Below, in pieces: positions 17,369 through 25,515 of a DNA stretch of 64,000 nucleotides; the stretch's first letter is position 1, and each line of letters begins with the position of its first letter. Source of the DNA: CAIJMU01 sp035530275. Lineage in GTDB: Bacteria; Spirochaetota; Spirochaetia; Treponematales; Rectinemataceae. The notes under the pieces are model-generated. The model ran no database searches. It saw only the letters and a program-made list of their open reading frames with translations, and was not told the DNA's origin. A program made the position numbers and the translations under genes. Location of the stretch: positions 62,001 through 126,000 of the forward strand of contig DATKVC010000005.1 of assembly GCA_035530275.1 (NCBI GenBank). Direction: 5' to 3'.

Positions 17369-18969
17369 GCGCCTGCCTTTGCGGCCATTCCGGCATCGGT
17401 GCCTAGGCCTGCGGCAGTGCTTCCATCGTCGCCAGCGGCATTGCCACCGTCATTGCCAGCGGCGTTCCTTCCGACATCTCCATTGGCGGCGAGGAGGAGG
17501 CTCTCCTCGTCGCACTCGCTCCAGGGCATCTCGCGGATGAAATGTCCCTTGCGCATGACGAGGACCCGGTCGCAGAGGCCGACCAGCTCGGGCAGGTCGG
17601 AGGATATGAGGAGCACCGTGCATCCTTCCCTCGCGAGCTTCTCGATGGAGGCGTGGATGGTCATCTTCGCGCCGATGTCGACGCCGCGCGTCGGCTCGTC
17701 GAGGATGAGCACCCGCGGCTCGCTCGCGAGCCATTTCGCAAGGAGGACCTTCTGCTGGTTCCCTCCCGAGAGGTTTCCCACTGTCCTCGAGGGATCGGAA
17801 GGATAGATGGAAAGCTCGGAGATGAGACCGGATACCGTGGCGCTTCCCTTCGATTTCGAATAAATGGAGGCGGAGGTGAGCCTTTCCACGATGGCGGCGA
17901 GGATGTTGTCGTCCATTGCGAGCCTGACGGCTAGGCCCTCGGTCTTCCTATCCTCGGTGAGATAGGCGATGCCCTGTTCGAGGTAGGCCGACATGCTCGA
18001 GCCCGTCACCGGCTTGCCGTCGAGCTCGATGGATCCTTCCTCCGCGCGATCGAGGCCCACGAGAACGCGGGCGAGCTCCGATCGGCCGGCCCCCGAGAGA
18101 CCGCAGATCCCGAGGATTTCGCCCTTCCTCGCCTCGATGTCGACGTCGTGGAAGAATCCGAAGCGCGAAAGTCCCTTGACCCTGAACCGGACTTCCCCGA
18201 TGGCGCGCTCGCCGCGCTTGTAGAATTCCTTGACGGAGCGTCCCACCATCATCTGAACGATTTCTTCCCGGCTGACCTCTCCGATGGGCTTCGTCGCCAC
18301 CTTCTTGCCGTCCCGCATCACGGTGACCTTGTCGGCGATGCTGAAGATCTCGGGAAGGTGATGCGAAATGTAGACGATCGCGATGCCGCGGTTCTTCAGG
18401 CTATGGATGATGCCGAAGAGTCTGTCGACCTCCTCGCGGGAGAGGGCGCTCGTCGGCTCGTCCATCACGAGGATGCAGGGGTTGTTGCCGAGCACCTTGG
18501 CGATCTCGACCAATTGGGCCTCGTGCTGGCTGATGTCCTCGATGGGGAGGCTCGGATCCAGCTCCAGCCCGACATGCTTGAGGAGGCCGGTCGCCATGTC
18601 GCTCGCCCGCTTCTTGTCGAGGAAGGGCCCCTTCCGCGGCAATCTGCCGGCGAGGAGGTTCTCGACAATGCTGATCGGCCGCGCCAGGCTCAGTTCCTGG
18701 TAGATCATACCAATGCCGAATTTCTTGGCCATGGTCGGGGAATGGAGGGTCACTAACTTCCCGTTGATCGCGATCTCGCCCGTATAGTCGTCGAAGGAAC
18801 CGGCGAGCATCTTCATGAGGGTGGACTTCCCCGCGCCGTTCTCGCCGACCAGGGCGTGGACCTCGCCCGCGTAGACCTCGAAACTCACGTCGTCGACGGC
18901 TATCGTGCCCGGGAAGCGCTTGCTGACATGGCGCATCTCGAGGGCGAGCCCTATTTCGCTATCGCTCAC
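17365..18969 (-). CDS. sugar ABC transporter ATP-binding protein (tandem, RbsA type), cassette B
   Basis: A 534-residue double ATPase. Domain 1 carries Walker A GENGAGKST, signature region ISQHEAQLVEIAKVL (not canonical LSGGQ) and Walker B ILVMDEPTSAL; domain 2 carries GLSGAGRSE, a canonical LSGGNQQK and LILDEPTRGVDIG. The C-terminus ends in a low-complexity Ala/Gly/Asp tail (GNDGGNAAGDDGSTAAG). The start is taken as GTG 18969 with GGGAGAG about 6 bases upstream; it overlaps the end of the preceding URO-D gene by 11 bases. Upstream in-frame sequence belongs to that gene. Confidence 0.92.
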   Translation of the reverse strand: MSDSEIGLALEMRHVSKRFPGTIAVDDVSFEVYAGEVHALVGENGAGKSTLMKMLAGSFDDYTGEIAINGKLVTLHSPTMAKKFGIGMIYQELSLARPISIVENLLAGRLPRKGPFLDKKRASDMATGLLKHVGLELDPSLPIEDISQHEAQLVEIAKVLGNNPCILVMDEPTSALSREEVDRLFGIIHSLKNRGIAIVYISHHLPEIFSIADKVTVMRDGKKVATKPIGEVSREEIVQMMVGRSVKEFYKRGERAIGEVRFRVKGLSRFGFFHDVDIEARKGEILGICGLSGAGRSELARVLVGLDRAEEGSIELDGKPVTGSSMSAYLEQGIAYLTEDRKTEGLAVRLAMDDNILAAIVERLTSASIYSKSKGSATVSGLISELSIYPSDPSRTVGNLSGGNQQKVLLAKWLASEPRVLILDEPTRGVDIGAKMTIHASIEKLAREGCTVLLISSDLPELVGLCDRVLVMRKGHFIREMPWSECDEESLLLAANGDVGRNAAGNDGGNAAGDDGSTAAGLGTDAGMAAKAGA

Positions 18970-20251
18970 TGCGAACTCTCCCGTTGAATTCGGCCACGGC
19001 ATCGAACATCGCGACGATGTTGCGCGCGGGCACGTCGGGCATGATGTTGTGCACCGTGTTGAAGACGAAGCCTCCGCCCTTCGAAAAGAGCTCGAGGCGC
19101 TCGAGGGTCTGGGCGCGGACCTCGGCTTCGCTTCCATGGGCGAGGACGGTACGATTCTCGATGCCCCCTCCCCAGAAGGTGATGTCGGCCCCGAATTCGC
19201 GCTTGAGCCCCTCCGGCCCCATGTCACGGGCGCTGGTCTGCACCGGATTGAGGATGTCGTAGCCGACTTCGATGAGATCGGGGATGAGGGCGTGGATCGA
19301 GCCGCAGGAGTGGAGGAAGGTCTTCATAGTGCTGTGCTTTTTCACGAAGTCGACGAGGATCCGGTGCCGGGGCTTGAAGAGGCGGCGGTAAATGTCGGGC
19401 GACATGAATGGCCCGCCCTCGTGCCCGAGGTCGTCGCCGAAGCGGAGGACGTCGGCCACGTCGCCCACGGCTTCGCAGACCTTGGCGAGGGTGGCGAGAT
19501 GGCGTTCCATCAGCGCGTCGAGGAGGCGCTCGACCGAGCTTTCGTCCGCGAGGAGATCGACGAGGAAGTTGTCCATGCGGCGGATGAAGGTGCCCCATTC
19601 GAAGAGATTGCCGCCGACGACGATCATCAGCGCGCGGTCAGTCGAGTCGCGCAGCGCGAGGGCGCGTTTGCGGAGATCGGCCCAGAAGCCCGGCTCGGCG
19701 GCATGGTCCCAGGGCGAGTGTACGAGGGCGGACCAGAGCACCTTGCCCATGGCCTTGTCGAGACCGCCGAAGTCATCCGGATAGCCGTCTTCCCAGGGGA
19801 AGCAGCGTTCGTCGAAAAAGGTGGCGCCATCGGGCCGCCTCGCCAGGAGGGTTCCCTCGGCGTCGTAGGCGAAGAGATCATTGCCTTCCTGCACGGGCTT
19901 GAACCAGGCCGGGTAGAGATAGCGGCTGCCGTCGGGCATCACCCTTTCCGCCCAGTCCTCCGGCTTGTCGTTGAAGGCCCTTCCTATGTCGACCACGTCG
20001 ATCCCGAGTTCGTCCAGGACCCAGTCATCGGGCTGGGCGAGTTCCTGCACGACATCGTAAACGCGGGGACGTGGATCGAAGCCGCTTCGGCCGCGACGTC
20101 GTCCTAGCTCCGGCAGAAGGTCGATGTAGGCGAGGGCCGAGATGCCCGAACTCGGGTTGGAACCGAGATCGACGGGCACCTTGTCGGACTCGCGATGTCC
20201 TATCGCGGCGAGGACCCGTTCCCTCCCTCCCGATCCGGGCTTCGAACTCAC
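18959..20251 (-). CDS. URO-D/MtaA-fold protein, candidate corrinoid methyltransferase (copy 1)
   Basis: A protein of about 430 residues in the uroporphyrinogen-decarboxylase superfamily, which includes the zinc enzymes MtaA, MtbA and CmuA that move methyl groups to or from corrinoid cofactors. It has RERVLAAIGHRESDKVPVDLG at the N-terminus, LHSCGS as the His-x-Cys zinc pair, and NTVHNIMPDVPARNIVAMFDA at the C-terminus, where MtaA has a zinc Cys but this protein has His. True heme-type URO-D is unlikely given the operon, which holds transporter and mutarotase genes. GTG 20251 overlaps the upstream stop as GTGA; ATG 20284 is an alternative. The substrate is unknown. Confidence 0.82.
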   Translation of the reverse strand: MSSKPGSGGRERVLAAIGHRESDKVPVDLGSNPSSGISALAYIDLLPELGRRRGRSGFDPRPRVYDVVQELAQPDDWVLDELGIDVVDIGRAFNDKPEDWAERVMPDGSRYLYPAWFKPVQEGNDLFAYDAEGTLLARRPDGATFFDERCFPWEDGYPDDFGGLDKAMGKVLWSALVHSPWDHAAEPGFWADLRKRALALRDSTDRALMIVVGGNLFEWGTFIRRMDNFLVDLLADESSVERLLDALMERHLATLAKVCEAVGDVADVLRFGDDLGHEGGPFMSPDIYRRLFKPRHRILVDFVKKHSTMKTFLHSCGSIHALIPDLIEVGYDILNPVQTSARDMGPEGLKREFGADITFWGGGIENRTVLAHGSEAEVRAQTLERLELFSKGGGFVFNTVHNIMPDVPARNIVAMFDAVAEFNGRVRSER

Positions 20252-21435
20252 TTCCTTCCCCCAGGGATCGAGGGATCGTCCCATTTGCCGAGATCGAGGG
20301 GGTAGGCGGCGTGCTTCCTAAGAAGGTTCAGCACGAACTCGTAGCGCTCGGCGGAGACGTTGCTCGGCACCGAATGGTCGGACTGGGGCAGGTAGCCGCC
20401 GCCCTTGGCCGCGTTGAGCTTTCGCATGACCTGGGCCTCAAGATCGGGGAGGGGATCGTTGGCCCAGGCCAGGGCGTCGATGTTGCCGCAAAAGCCCATT
20501 TTGTGGCCGTGCTTCTTGCGCAGGTCGACGACGTCGAGGCCCGACTTCGCCTCGAGGGGGTTGTAGGAATCGAGGCCGATCTCGATGAAATCATCGTAGA
20601 TCTCGCTCGCGTTGCCGCAGCCGTGGTAGATGACGGGGAGGCCGGCGTCGTGACAGACGCGGATGAGTTCGGCGGTGATGGGCTTGAAGTGCAGGCGCCA
20701 CATTTCCGGCGAAAAGAGCATGCCGTTGCGATAGGCGACATCGCCCCAGACCACCATGCCGGCGAGCATGCCGTCGGCCGCCTTGATCTGGGCCTTCGTC
20801 AGTTCGACGACGAAGCTGCCGACACGCTCGACGAAGGCGTGGAGTTCGTCGGGATAGAGGGCCAGCCAGAGGAGGACGTTTTCCGAGCCGATGACGCGCC
20901 AGAGGTATTCGTGTCCCTCGCAGATGGAGCCGAAGACGGGGAAGTCCTCGTAGTAGGACTTCACGCGTTCAATGAAGGAGGGAAGGTTCCTGCTGATGAC
21001 GTCTCCGACGCCGTTGATCTGATCGTCGCCGCCGGAGAAATAGCGGCGATCGTCCCAGGGGTCGTCGAAGCGGAAGGCGGCCATTTTATCGAGGTCGTCG
21101 GTGTCGAAGCTCTCGAAATAGGGCATCTGTGTTCCGAGTTTCTTGCGGATCGTGGCTTCGAAACCCGTCTTCAAAATGACGTCCTCTTCGGTCTCCTTGA
21201 TGACCGTGAAGGGCTTGATGTGGGGATCCATGTTCGGGTTGATGCAGATCCAGTCGAGATCGTAATGACGATAGATGTCGGCATCGGCCGCGAGACCGAG
21301 CTCCTTCCGCCAGCGATTCACGAAGGTTGTCCAGTAGAAATCCGAAATGGGGATGCGATCGGCCTCTTCATGGCGAAGGGTCTTGTTCATCCGATCAAGC
21401 TTGGCGAGGCAATTCGCCGATCGTGCCAGTTTCAC
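20248..21435 (-). CDS. URO-D/MtaA-fold protein, candidate corrinoid methyltransferase (copy 2)
   Basis: A 395-residue member of the same superfamily as its downstream neighbour but clearly divergent from it. It keeps KTLRHEEADRIPISDF at the N-terminus, the zinc-type pair in YHGCGN, a further Cys in GFCGNIDA, and a His (SDHSVPSNV) where methyltransferase relatives have the third zinc ligand. It follows the rhamnose mutarotase gene by 39 bases and is coupled to copy 1 by a 4-base overlap. Two different copies in one transporter operon suggest either two substrates or a two-subunit enzyme. Confidence 0.82.
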   Translation of the reverse strand: MKLARSANCLAKLDRMNKTLRHEEADRIPISDFYWTTFVNRWRKELGLAADADIYRHYDLDWICINPNMDPHIKPFTVIKETEEDVILKTGFEATIRKKLGTQMPYFESFDTDDLDKMAAFRFDDPWDDRRYFSGGDDQINGVGDVISRNLPSFIERVKSYYEDFPVFGSICEGHEYLWRVIGSENVLLWLALYPDELHAFVERVGSFVVELTKAQIKAADGMLAGMVVWGDVAYRNGMLFSPEMWRLHFKPITAELIRVCHDAGLPVIYHGCGNASEIYDDFIEIGLDSYNPLEAKSGLDVVDLRKKHGHKMGFCGNIDALAWANDPLPDLEAQVMRKLNAAKGGGYLPQSDHSVPSNVSAERYEFVLNLLRKHAAYPLDLGKWDDPSIPGGRK

Positions 21436-21474
21436 GTCGTTCTCCTTGTCCCGCCCGCAAAGGGCGAGATCGGA

Positions 21475-21798
21475 CTAGTCCTGATGAAAGACCTCTTCCA
21501 TGTCCGCCCACCATTCGCCCGGGGCCCGAGTGGGTATGGGTTCCTGCATGGGCTTCATGATCGCCCACCATTCCTGGGTCTTCGGGTCGGCGGCCATCTT
21601 GGCCATGTCCGCGTCAAAATCCTCGCCCAGGTATTCCATATACGCGTAGAGGACGCCGTCCTTGTGGTAAATGGAATAATTGTGAATGTTGCAGGCCCTG
21701 ATGGTCGCGGCGACCTCGGGCCAGATCGAGGCGTGGTAGCGTTTGTACGATTCGAGGACACCGGGCTTGAGACGGATGAGCTGGCCGAAACGTTTCAT
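21475..21798 (-). CDS. rhaM: L-rhamnose mutarotase (RhaM/YiiL family)
   Basis: A 107-residue protein of the full family length. L-rhamnose mutarotase interconverts the alpha and beta anomers of L-rhamnose so that the isomerase can use them. The N-terminal signature MKRFGQLIRLKPG and the motif Y18KRYH22ASIWPEV are present; His22 matches the position of the catalytic His in the E. coli enzyme. WW pairs near residues 77 and 96 and the DMAKMAADPKTQEWW segment are typical. AGGAGG precedes ATG 21798. As first gene of the operon with two URO-D-fold proteins and an ABC transporter, it says that the imported compound is a rhamnose-like 6-deoxysugar. The name rests on family resemblance. Confidence 0.87.
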   Translation of the reverse strand: MKRFGQLIRLKPGVLESYKRYHASIWPEVAATIRACNIHNYSIYHKDGVLYAYMEYLGEDFDADMAKMAADPKTQEWWAIMKPMQEPIPTRAPGEWWADMEEVFHQD

Positions 21799-21823
21799 GC
21801 TGCGCCTCCTCGGACGTGAGGGA

Positions 21824-21851
21824 ATGGTAGCACCAACCGGCGGGCTGTCAA
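21824..21851 (-). promoter_or_regulatory. promoter of the rhaM-methyltransferase-transporter operon
   Basis: On the minus strand a perfect -35 TTGACA (21846-21851) is followed after 16 bases by TACCAT (21824-21829), a 4 of 6 match to the -10. The start would lie near 21817, giving a leader of about 20 bases with AGGAGG. Candidate LacI sites are upstream. Confidence 0.6.
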
Positions 21852-21880
21852 TGAATTTTAGTAATATCTTGCGAAAAATC

Positions 21881-21895
21881 CAGCTAAGTTTACTG
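21881..21895. promoter_or_regulatory. weak candidate operator of the divergent LacI regulator
   Basis: CAGCTAAGTTTACTG is an imperfect palindrome around AAGTT. It shares the core AAGTTTA with the perfect palindrome 54 bases to the right and lies upstream of the operon's -35. It is only a candidate. Confidence 0.3.
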
Positions 21896-21934
21896 GTTTA
21901 GTGTTCATTTATTGTTGTCAATGCGGGATTATTC

Positions 21935-21949
21935 TGATAAAGTTTATCA
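21935..21949. promoter_or_regulatory. perfect 15-bp palindrome, candidate autoregulatory operator of the LacI gene
   Basis: TGATAAAGTTTATCA has 7-bp arms around a central G and ends 5 bases before the LacI-type ATG at 21954. A plausible plus-strand promoter (TTGTCA 21915-21920, 17-base spacer, TAAAGT 21938-21943) overlaps it, so binding would repress the regulator gene itself. Confidence 0.5.
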
Positions 21950-21953
21950 CATC

Positions 21954-22982
21954 ATGGCCGCCAAGATACGCCTCGAAGAAGTCGCCAAACTCGCCGGCGT
22001 CTCGCTGACGACCGCCTCCCTCGTGCTCGCAAGACGGGGGCGCATCGGGCAGGAGACCCGCGAAAGGGTCCTCGAGGCAGCGCAGAGCCTCGGCTATCAG
22101 CAGAAGCGGAGAAAGGCGTCGGAGGCTCCCAGCCCCTCCAAGGATATCGCCGTCCTCTTCGACATCGACCCCGAATGGTCGATGGTGCTCTTTCTGGTTA
22201 GGCCCATAATCTCGGAATTCATGCAGACCCTGCGCCAGGCCGGCTTCAATACCGTCCTGGTGCCCATTTCGCGGTCGGAATCGATGTCCGTTCTCCTCGA
22301 GAAGATCCGCGACTCCGGGGCCATCGGGGTGGCGACGATCCATTACGTTTCGCAGGAACTCATCGTGAGCCTCGAATCGGCCGACATTCCCGTCGTCGTC
22401 GTGATGAATTCGAGCTATCAGGACCGGTTCTACACGGTCTGCGTCGACGACTTCCAGGGCGCCTATGAAGGAACCTCCTACCTCGTGCGCTCGGGGCATC
22501 GCCGCATCGCCTATGTCGAATGCGTTCGCCCCGACCTCCAGGTTCTGCCGGTCGACCGATTCTTCGGCTTCAAGAAGGCGATCGAGGAGTTCGGCCTCGA
22601 GTTCGACGATTCGATGCGGGTGCACCTCGGCCTCGTCGACGACGAGGAGGATCGAAGGCTCCTTGAAAGCCTCGACCTTGCGGGGAAGGGAATCACCGCC
22701 CTCTTCGCCCTCGACGACGAGCTCGCCGTCCGTACGATTACCCTTCTCGGCAAGGCCGGCGTCCGCGTACCCGAGGATCTGTCGGTGATAGCTCCGGGCG
22801 ACATGCTCGACTATTCGCGATGCTATATTCCCCCGATCACGACCATGCGGATCGACACGCAGTACATGGGGAGGATCGCCGCGCAGATGCTTCTCAACCG
22901 CCTTACCCACAATCCGCAGGAAGTCCACGTCCTCAAGGTAAAGCAGCATCTCGTGAAACGAGGCTCCGTCAAAGAAGCCTAA
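21954..22982 (+). CDS. LacI-family transcriptional regulator
   Basis: A 342-residue repressor. The N-terminal helix-turn-helix IRLEEVAKLAGVSLTTASLVLARRGRIGQETRERVLEAA replaces the usual S-x-x-TVSRVLN with TTASLVL, so its recognition helix is atypical. A periplasmic-binding-protein-like ligand domain follows (IGVATIHYVSQELIVSLESADIPVVVVMN; YPIT-equivalent ITTMRIDTQYMGRIAAQMLLNRL). ATG 21954 begins the conserved N-terminus; upstream in-frame codons cross the operator. It is divergent from the rhaM operon and is the best candidate to control it in response to a sugar. Confidence 0.9.
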   Translation: MAAKIRLEEVAKLAGVSLTTASLVLARRGRIGQETRERVLEAAQSLGYQQKRRKASEAPSPSKDIAVLFDIDPEWSMVLFLVRPIISEFMQTLRQAGFNTVLVPISRSESMSVLLEKIRDSGAIGVATIHYVSQELIVSLESADIPVVVVMNSSYQDRFYTVCVDDFQGAYEGTSYLVRSGHRRIAYVECVRPDLQVLPVDRFFGFKKAIEEFGLEFDDSMRVHLGLVDDEEDRRLLESLDLAGKGITALFALDDELAVRTITLLGKAGVRVPEDLSVIAPGDMLDYSRCYIPPITTMRIDTQYMGRIAAQMLLNRLTHNPQEVHVLKVKQHLVKRGSVKEA

Positions 22983-23072
22983 GACCAGGCTCCGGTAGAT
23001 TCCCGATTTTTCCGGGGAAAGCGCCGATTATTACTGCTGCGCGGATTGCGCGGCCCCCCTACACTTCGAGCC

Positions 23073-24158
23073 ATGGAAGGCATGAGTTCGAGGGAGCTCG
23101 TTGCGCGAGCCTTCGAGCACGAAGCGATCGATCGCGTCCCCTGCTGGTGCGGCGCCTCGCCTGATTTCCTCGCCAAGGCGGAAGCCACCCTCGGCCTCGA
23201 CGAGGAGGGGTTCCGGAGACGCATAGGCGACGACTTTCGCAGGGTCACGGCGCCCTGGCGCGATCCGGGTCCGCCCCTCGCGAGCGGATCGACCTGGCGC
23301 AGCCCCTTCGGCGTGGAGCGGCACGGCATCGGCTACGGACAGCCTACCTCGCATCCCCTCGCCGCCTTCGTCGCCGAGGGGGTCGACCATACAATGCGCA
23401 TGAAGGCCTTTCGCGAGTGGAATTGGCCGAGCGTGGAAGATATCGACGTAGGCGGCTTGCGAGCGAGGGCCATGGTTTGGGGAGGCCAATTCGCCCTCCT
23501 CGGCGGCGACTGGTCGCCCTTCTGGCACGACGTCATCGATCTCGTGTCGATGGAAGGCCTCTATTATCTTATGTATGACGATCCCGAGGCGACTACCTGG
23601 CTCTTCGACCGTGTCACCGATTTCTACCTCGCCTCGAGCGAGCGTATCTTCGAAGAAGCCGGCGACCTCATCGACGTCTTCTTTATCGGCAACGATTTCG
23701 GCTCGACAAATGGTCCTCTGTTCGGCCCGGAACTCTACGAGAGATTCATATCTCCATCGATCAGGAAATATGCCGATTTAGGCCACCGCCACGGGCTCAA
23801 GGTCATGCTCCATTGTTGCGGCGGCTACCTGCCCCTCATTCCCCTCATGATCCGCGACGGCCTCGACGGCCTCCACGCCCTCCAACCCCTCTGCGCGGGG
23901 ATGGATCCCGCGGGGCTGAAACGCGACTTCGGGAGCCTCGTCCTCCTCAACGGGGCCATCGATACCCAGACCGTCCTCCTCGAGGGAACGCCGGCCCTGG
24001 CCCGCGAGGCGACGCTCCGAACGATAGCCCTCATGTCGCCTGGAGGCGGCTATGTCGCCGGCCCGAGTCACGACTGGCTCCTCGGCGAGACGCCCCTCGA
24101 GAACGTCCTCGCCCTCTATGACGCGATCCGGGAATGGAACGAGGGAGGCCGTCGGTAA
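23073..24158 (+). CDS. URO-D/MtaA-fold protein, candidate corrinoid methyltransferase (copy 3)
   Basis: A protein of about 361 residues in the uroporphyrinogen-decarboxylase superfamily. SSRELVARAFEHEAIDRVPCW is the usual N-terminal strand, MLHCCGGYLPLIP has the His-x-Cys zinc pair, and GPSHDWLLGETPLENVLALYDAI is the C-terminal segment, with His where MtaA has Cys. The PLENV ending resembles known methylcobamide transferases. ATG 23082 is another possible start; in-frame TTG 23046 lies further upstream. It is co-directional with the LacI gene 90 bases before it and with copy 4 after it. Confidence 0.8.
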   Translation: MEGMSSRELVARAFEHEAIDRVPCWCGASPDFLAKAEATLGLDEEGFRRRIGDDFRRVTAPWRDPGPPLASGSTWRSPFGVERHGIGYGQPTSHPLAAFVAEGVDHTMRMKAFREWNWPSVEDIDVGGLRARAMVWGGQFALLGGDWSPFWHDVIDLVSMEGLYYLMYDDPEATTWLFDRVTDFYLASSERIFEEAGDLIDVFFIGNDFGSTNGPLFGPELYERFISPSIRKYADLGHRHGLKVMLHCCGGYLPLIPLMIRDGLDGLHALQPLCAGMDPAGLKRDFGSLVLLNGAIDTQTVLLEGTPALAREATLRTIALMSPGGGYVAGPSHDWLLGETPLENVLALYDAIREWNEGGRR

Positions 24159-24216
24159 GGGCCGCGAGGGACATGCCGAAGGGCGCCCGCCATTCTTTTC
24201 AATCCAGGAGGGAAAG

Positions 24217-25515
24217 ATGCTTCACGACCCCGGTAGTTACACGCCGCCCGTCATCATCGACGAAATCAGGCTCGACCCGGATGAAAGGGAAGTGCTCCAA
24301 AGGCTCGGCGAGGAATACGCCAAGGCCGGCGCCGATCCCGTCAACTCCGAACGCGCAAGGCTCTGGACGAGGCTCAACGACCTCGATCAGGAACGGCCCC
24401 TCGTGTGGATCAACGAGATTCCCTGGCACGAGATGAACGTCGACGACGAGCTCAGCCTTCGTACACGGAACCCTTGGGCGAGGGGCTTTGAGCAGGAGCT
24501 CAGGCGGACCCTCTATCAGTGGAAGCACCTGCCGGGAGACATGATCGTCAATCCCTGGATCGAGTGCACGATGGCGACGCATTCGACCGACTTCGGCATC
24601 GTCGAGGAGGTCGACATCGCCCGCACCGACGCGGCCAACGAGATCGTGTCCCGGCATTTTCACAAACAAATTTACGACTATGACGATCTCGAAAAGATCA
24701 AGATGCCGAAGGTCACACACGTGACTCGGACGACCGACGCCGTCTATGCGACGCTCTGCGAGCTCTACAAGGACATAGCTCCGGTGAGGAAGGTGGGACA
24801 GACCCACATCTGGTTCACGCCCTGGGACTACCTCATCCGCTGGTGGGGTATCGAGGAGGCGATGCTCGACATGATCGACCGCCCCGACCTCGTGCACGCC
24901 GCCTACGAGCGCATGGTGAGGGCTTGGATGGTCGAGCTCGACCAGTTCGAGGAGCAGCGCCTCCTCTCGCTGGACAACCGCAATATCCGCGTCGGTTCGG
25001 GCGGCTACGGCTACGCCTCCGCCCTTCCCGGCGGGGACTATGATCCCGACTGGGTCCACCCCCGCAACATGTGGGGCTGTTCCAACGCCCAGATCCTGGC
25101 CACCGTCTCGCCGGAAATGCATTGGGAATTCGCCATGGAGCACGACCTGCCCTGGATGAGTCGTTGGGGGCTCAATTATTACGGCTGCTGCGAGGCCTTG
25201 GATCGAAAGGTGGGGCTCTTGGAGCGCATACCCAATCTCCGCAAGGTCTCGGTGAGCCCCTGGAACGACTACGACGTCATCTTCCCCGCGATCGGGGACC
25301 GCTGGGTCGCGAGCGTAAAGCCGAACCCGGCTATCTTTCTCGACGAGGAATGGGACGAGGGCGAAGCCCGCCGGGTGATACGCACCGCCCTCGACAAGGC
25401 GGCCGCGGAGGGCGTCGCTGTTGAACTAATTATGAAGGATATTTCGACCGTAGCCCGCCGCCCCCAGCGCCTCTGGGCCTGGGCGAGGATCGCCGCCGAG
25501 GAGGTGGGGCGTTAA
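24217..25515 (+). CDS. distant URO-D-like protein, possible methyltransferase (copy 4)
   Basis: A 432-residue protein that resembles the URO-D/methyltransferase superfamily only in parts. A barrel-like C-terminal half contains WGLNYYGCCEALDRKVGLL, where YGCCE stands at the position of the His-x-Cys zinc pair, followed by RKVSVSPWNDYDVIFPAIGDRWVASVKPNP. The N-terminal half (DEREVLQRLGEEYAKAGADPVNSERARLWTRLNDL) is unlike the other three copies. ATG 24217 has AGGAGG 6 bases upstream. Its 3' end overlaps the convergent regulator gene by 4 bases. It may act with copy 3, as their order in a two-gene run suggests. Confidence 0.65.
   Translation: MLHDPGSYTPPVIIDEIRLDPDEREVLQRLGEEYAKAGADPVNSERARLWTRLNDLDQERPLVWINEIPWHEMNVDDELSLRTRNPWARGFEQELRRTLYQWKHLPGDMIVNPWIECTMATHSTDFGIVEEVDIARTDAANEIVSRHFHKQIYDYDDLEKIKMPKVTHVTRTTDAVYATLCELYKDIAPVRKVGQTHIWFTPWDYLIRWWGIEEAMLDMIDRPDLVHAAYERMVRAWMVELDQFEEQRLLSLDNRNIRVGSGGYGYASALPGGDYDPDWVHPRNMWGCSNAQILATVSPEMHWEFAMEHDLPWMSRWGLNYYGCCEALDRKVGLLERIPNLRKVSVSPWNDYDVIFPAIGDRWVASVKPNPAIFLDEEWDEGEARRVIRTALDKAAAEGVAVELIMKDISTVARRPQRLWAWARIAAEEVGR

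Noticed and set aside
18905..20107. Plus-strand open frame of 400 codons
   Set aside because: Antisense shadow of the first URO-D-fold gene, composed of Glu/Val/Gly-rich sequence without family resemblance.
18959..21435. Heme-biosynthesis uroporphyrinogen decarboxylase (hemE)
   Set aside because: Sequences share only the superfamily fold, several different copies lie together in a transporter operon, and no other tetrapyrrole gene is present.
20071..21819. Plus-strand open frame of 582 codons
   Set aside because: Antisense shadow of the second URO-D-fold and rhaM genes. It would end in the rhaM promoter, and the opposite strand has clear homologues.
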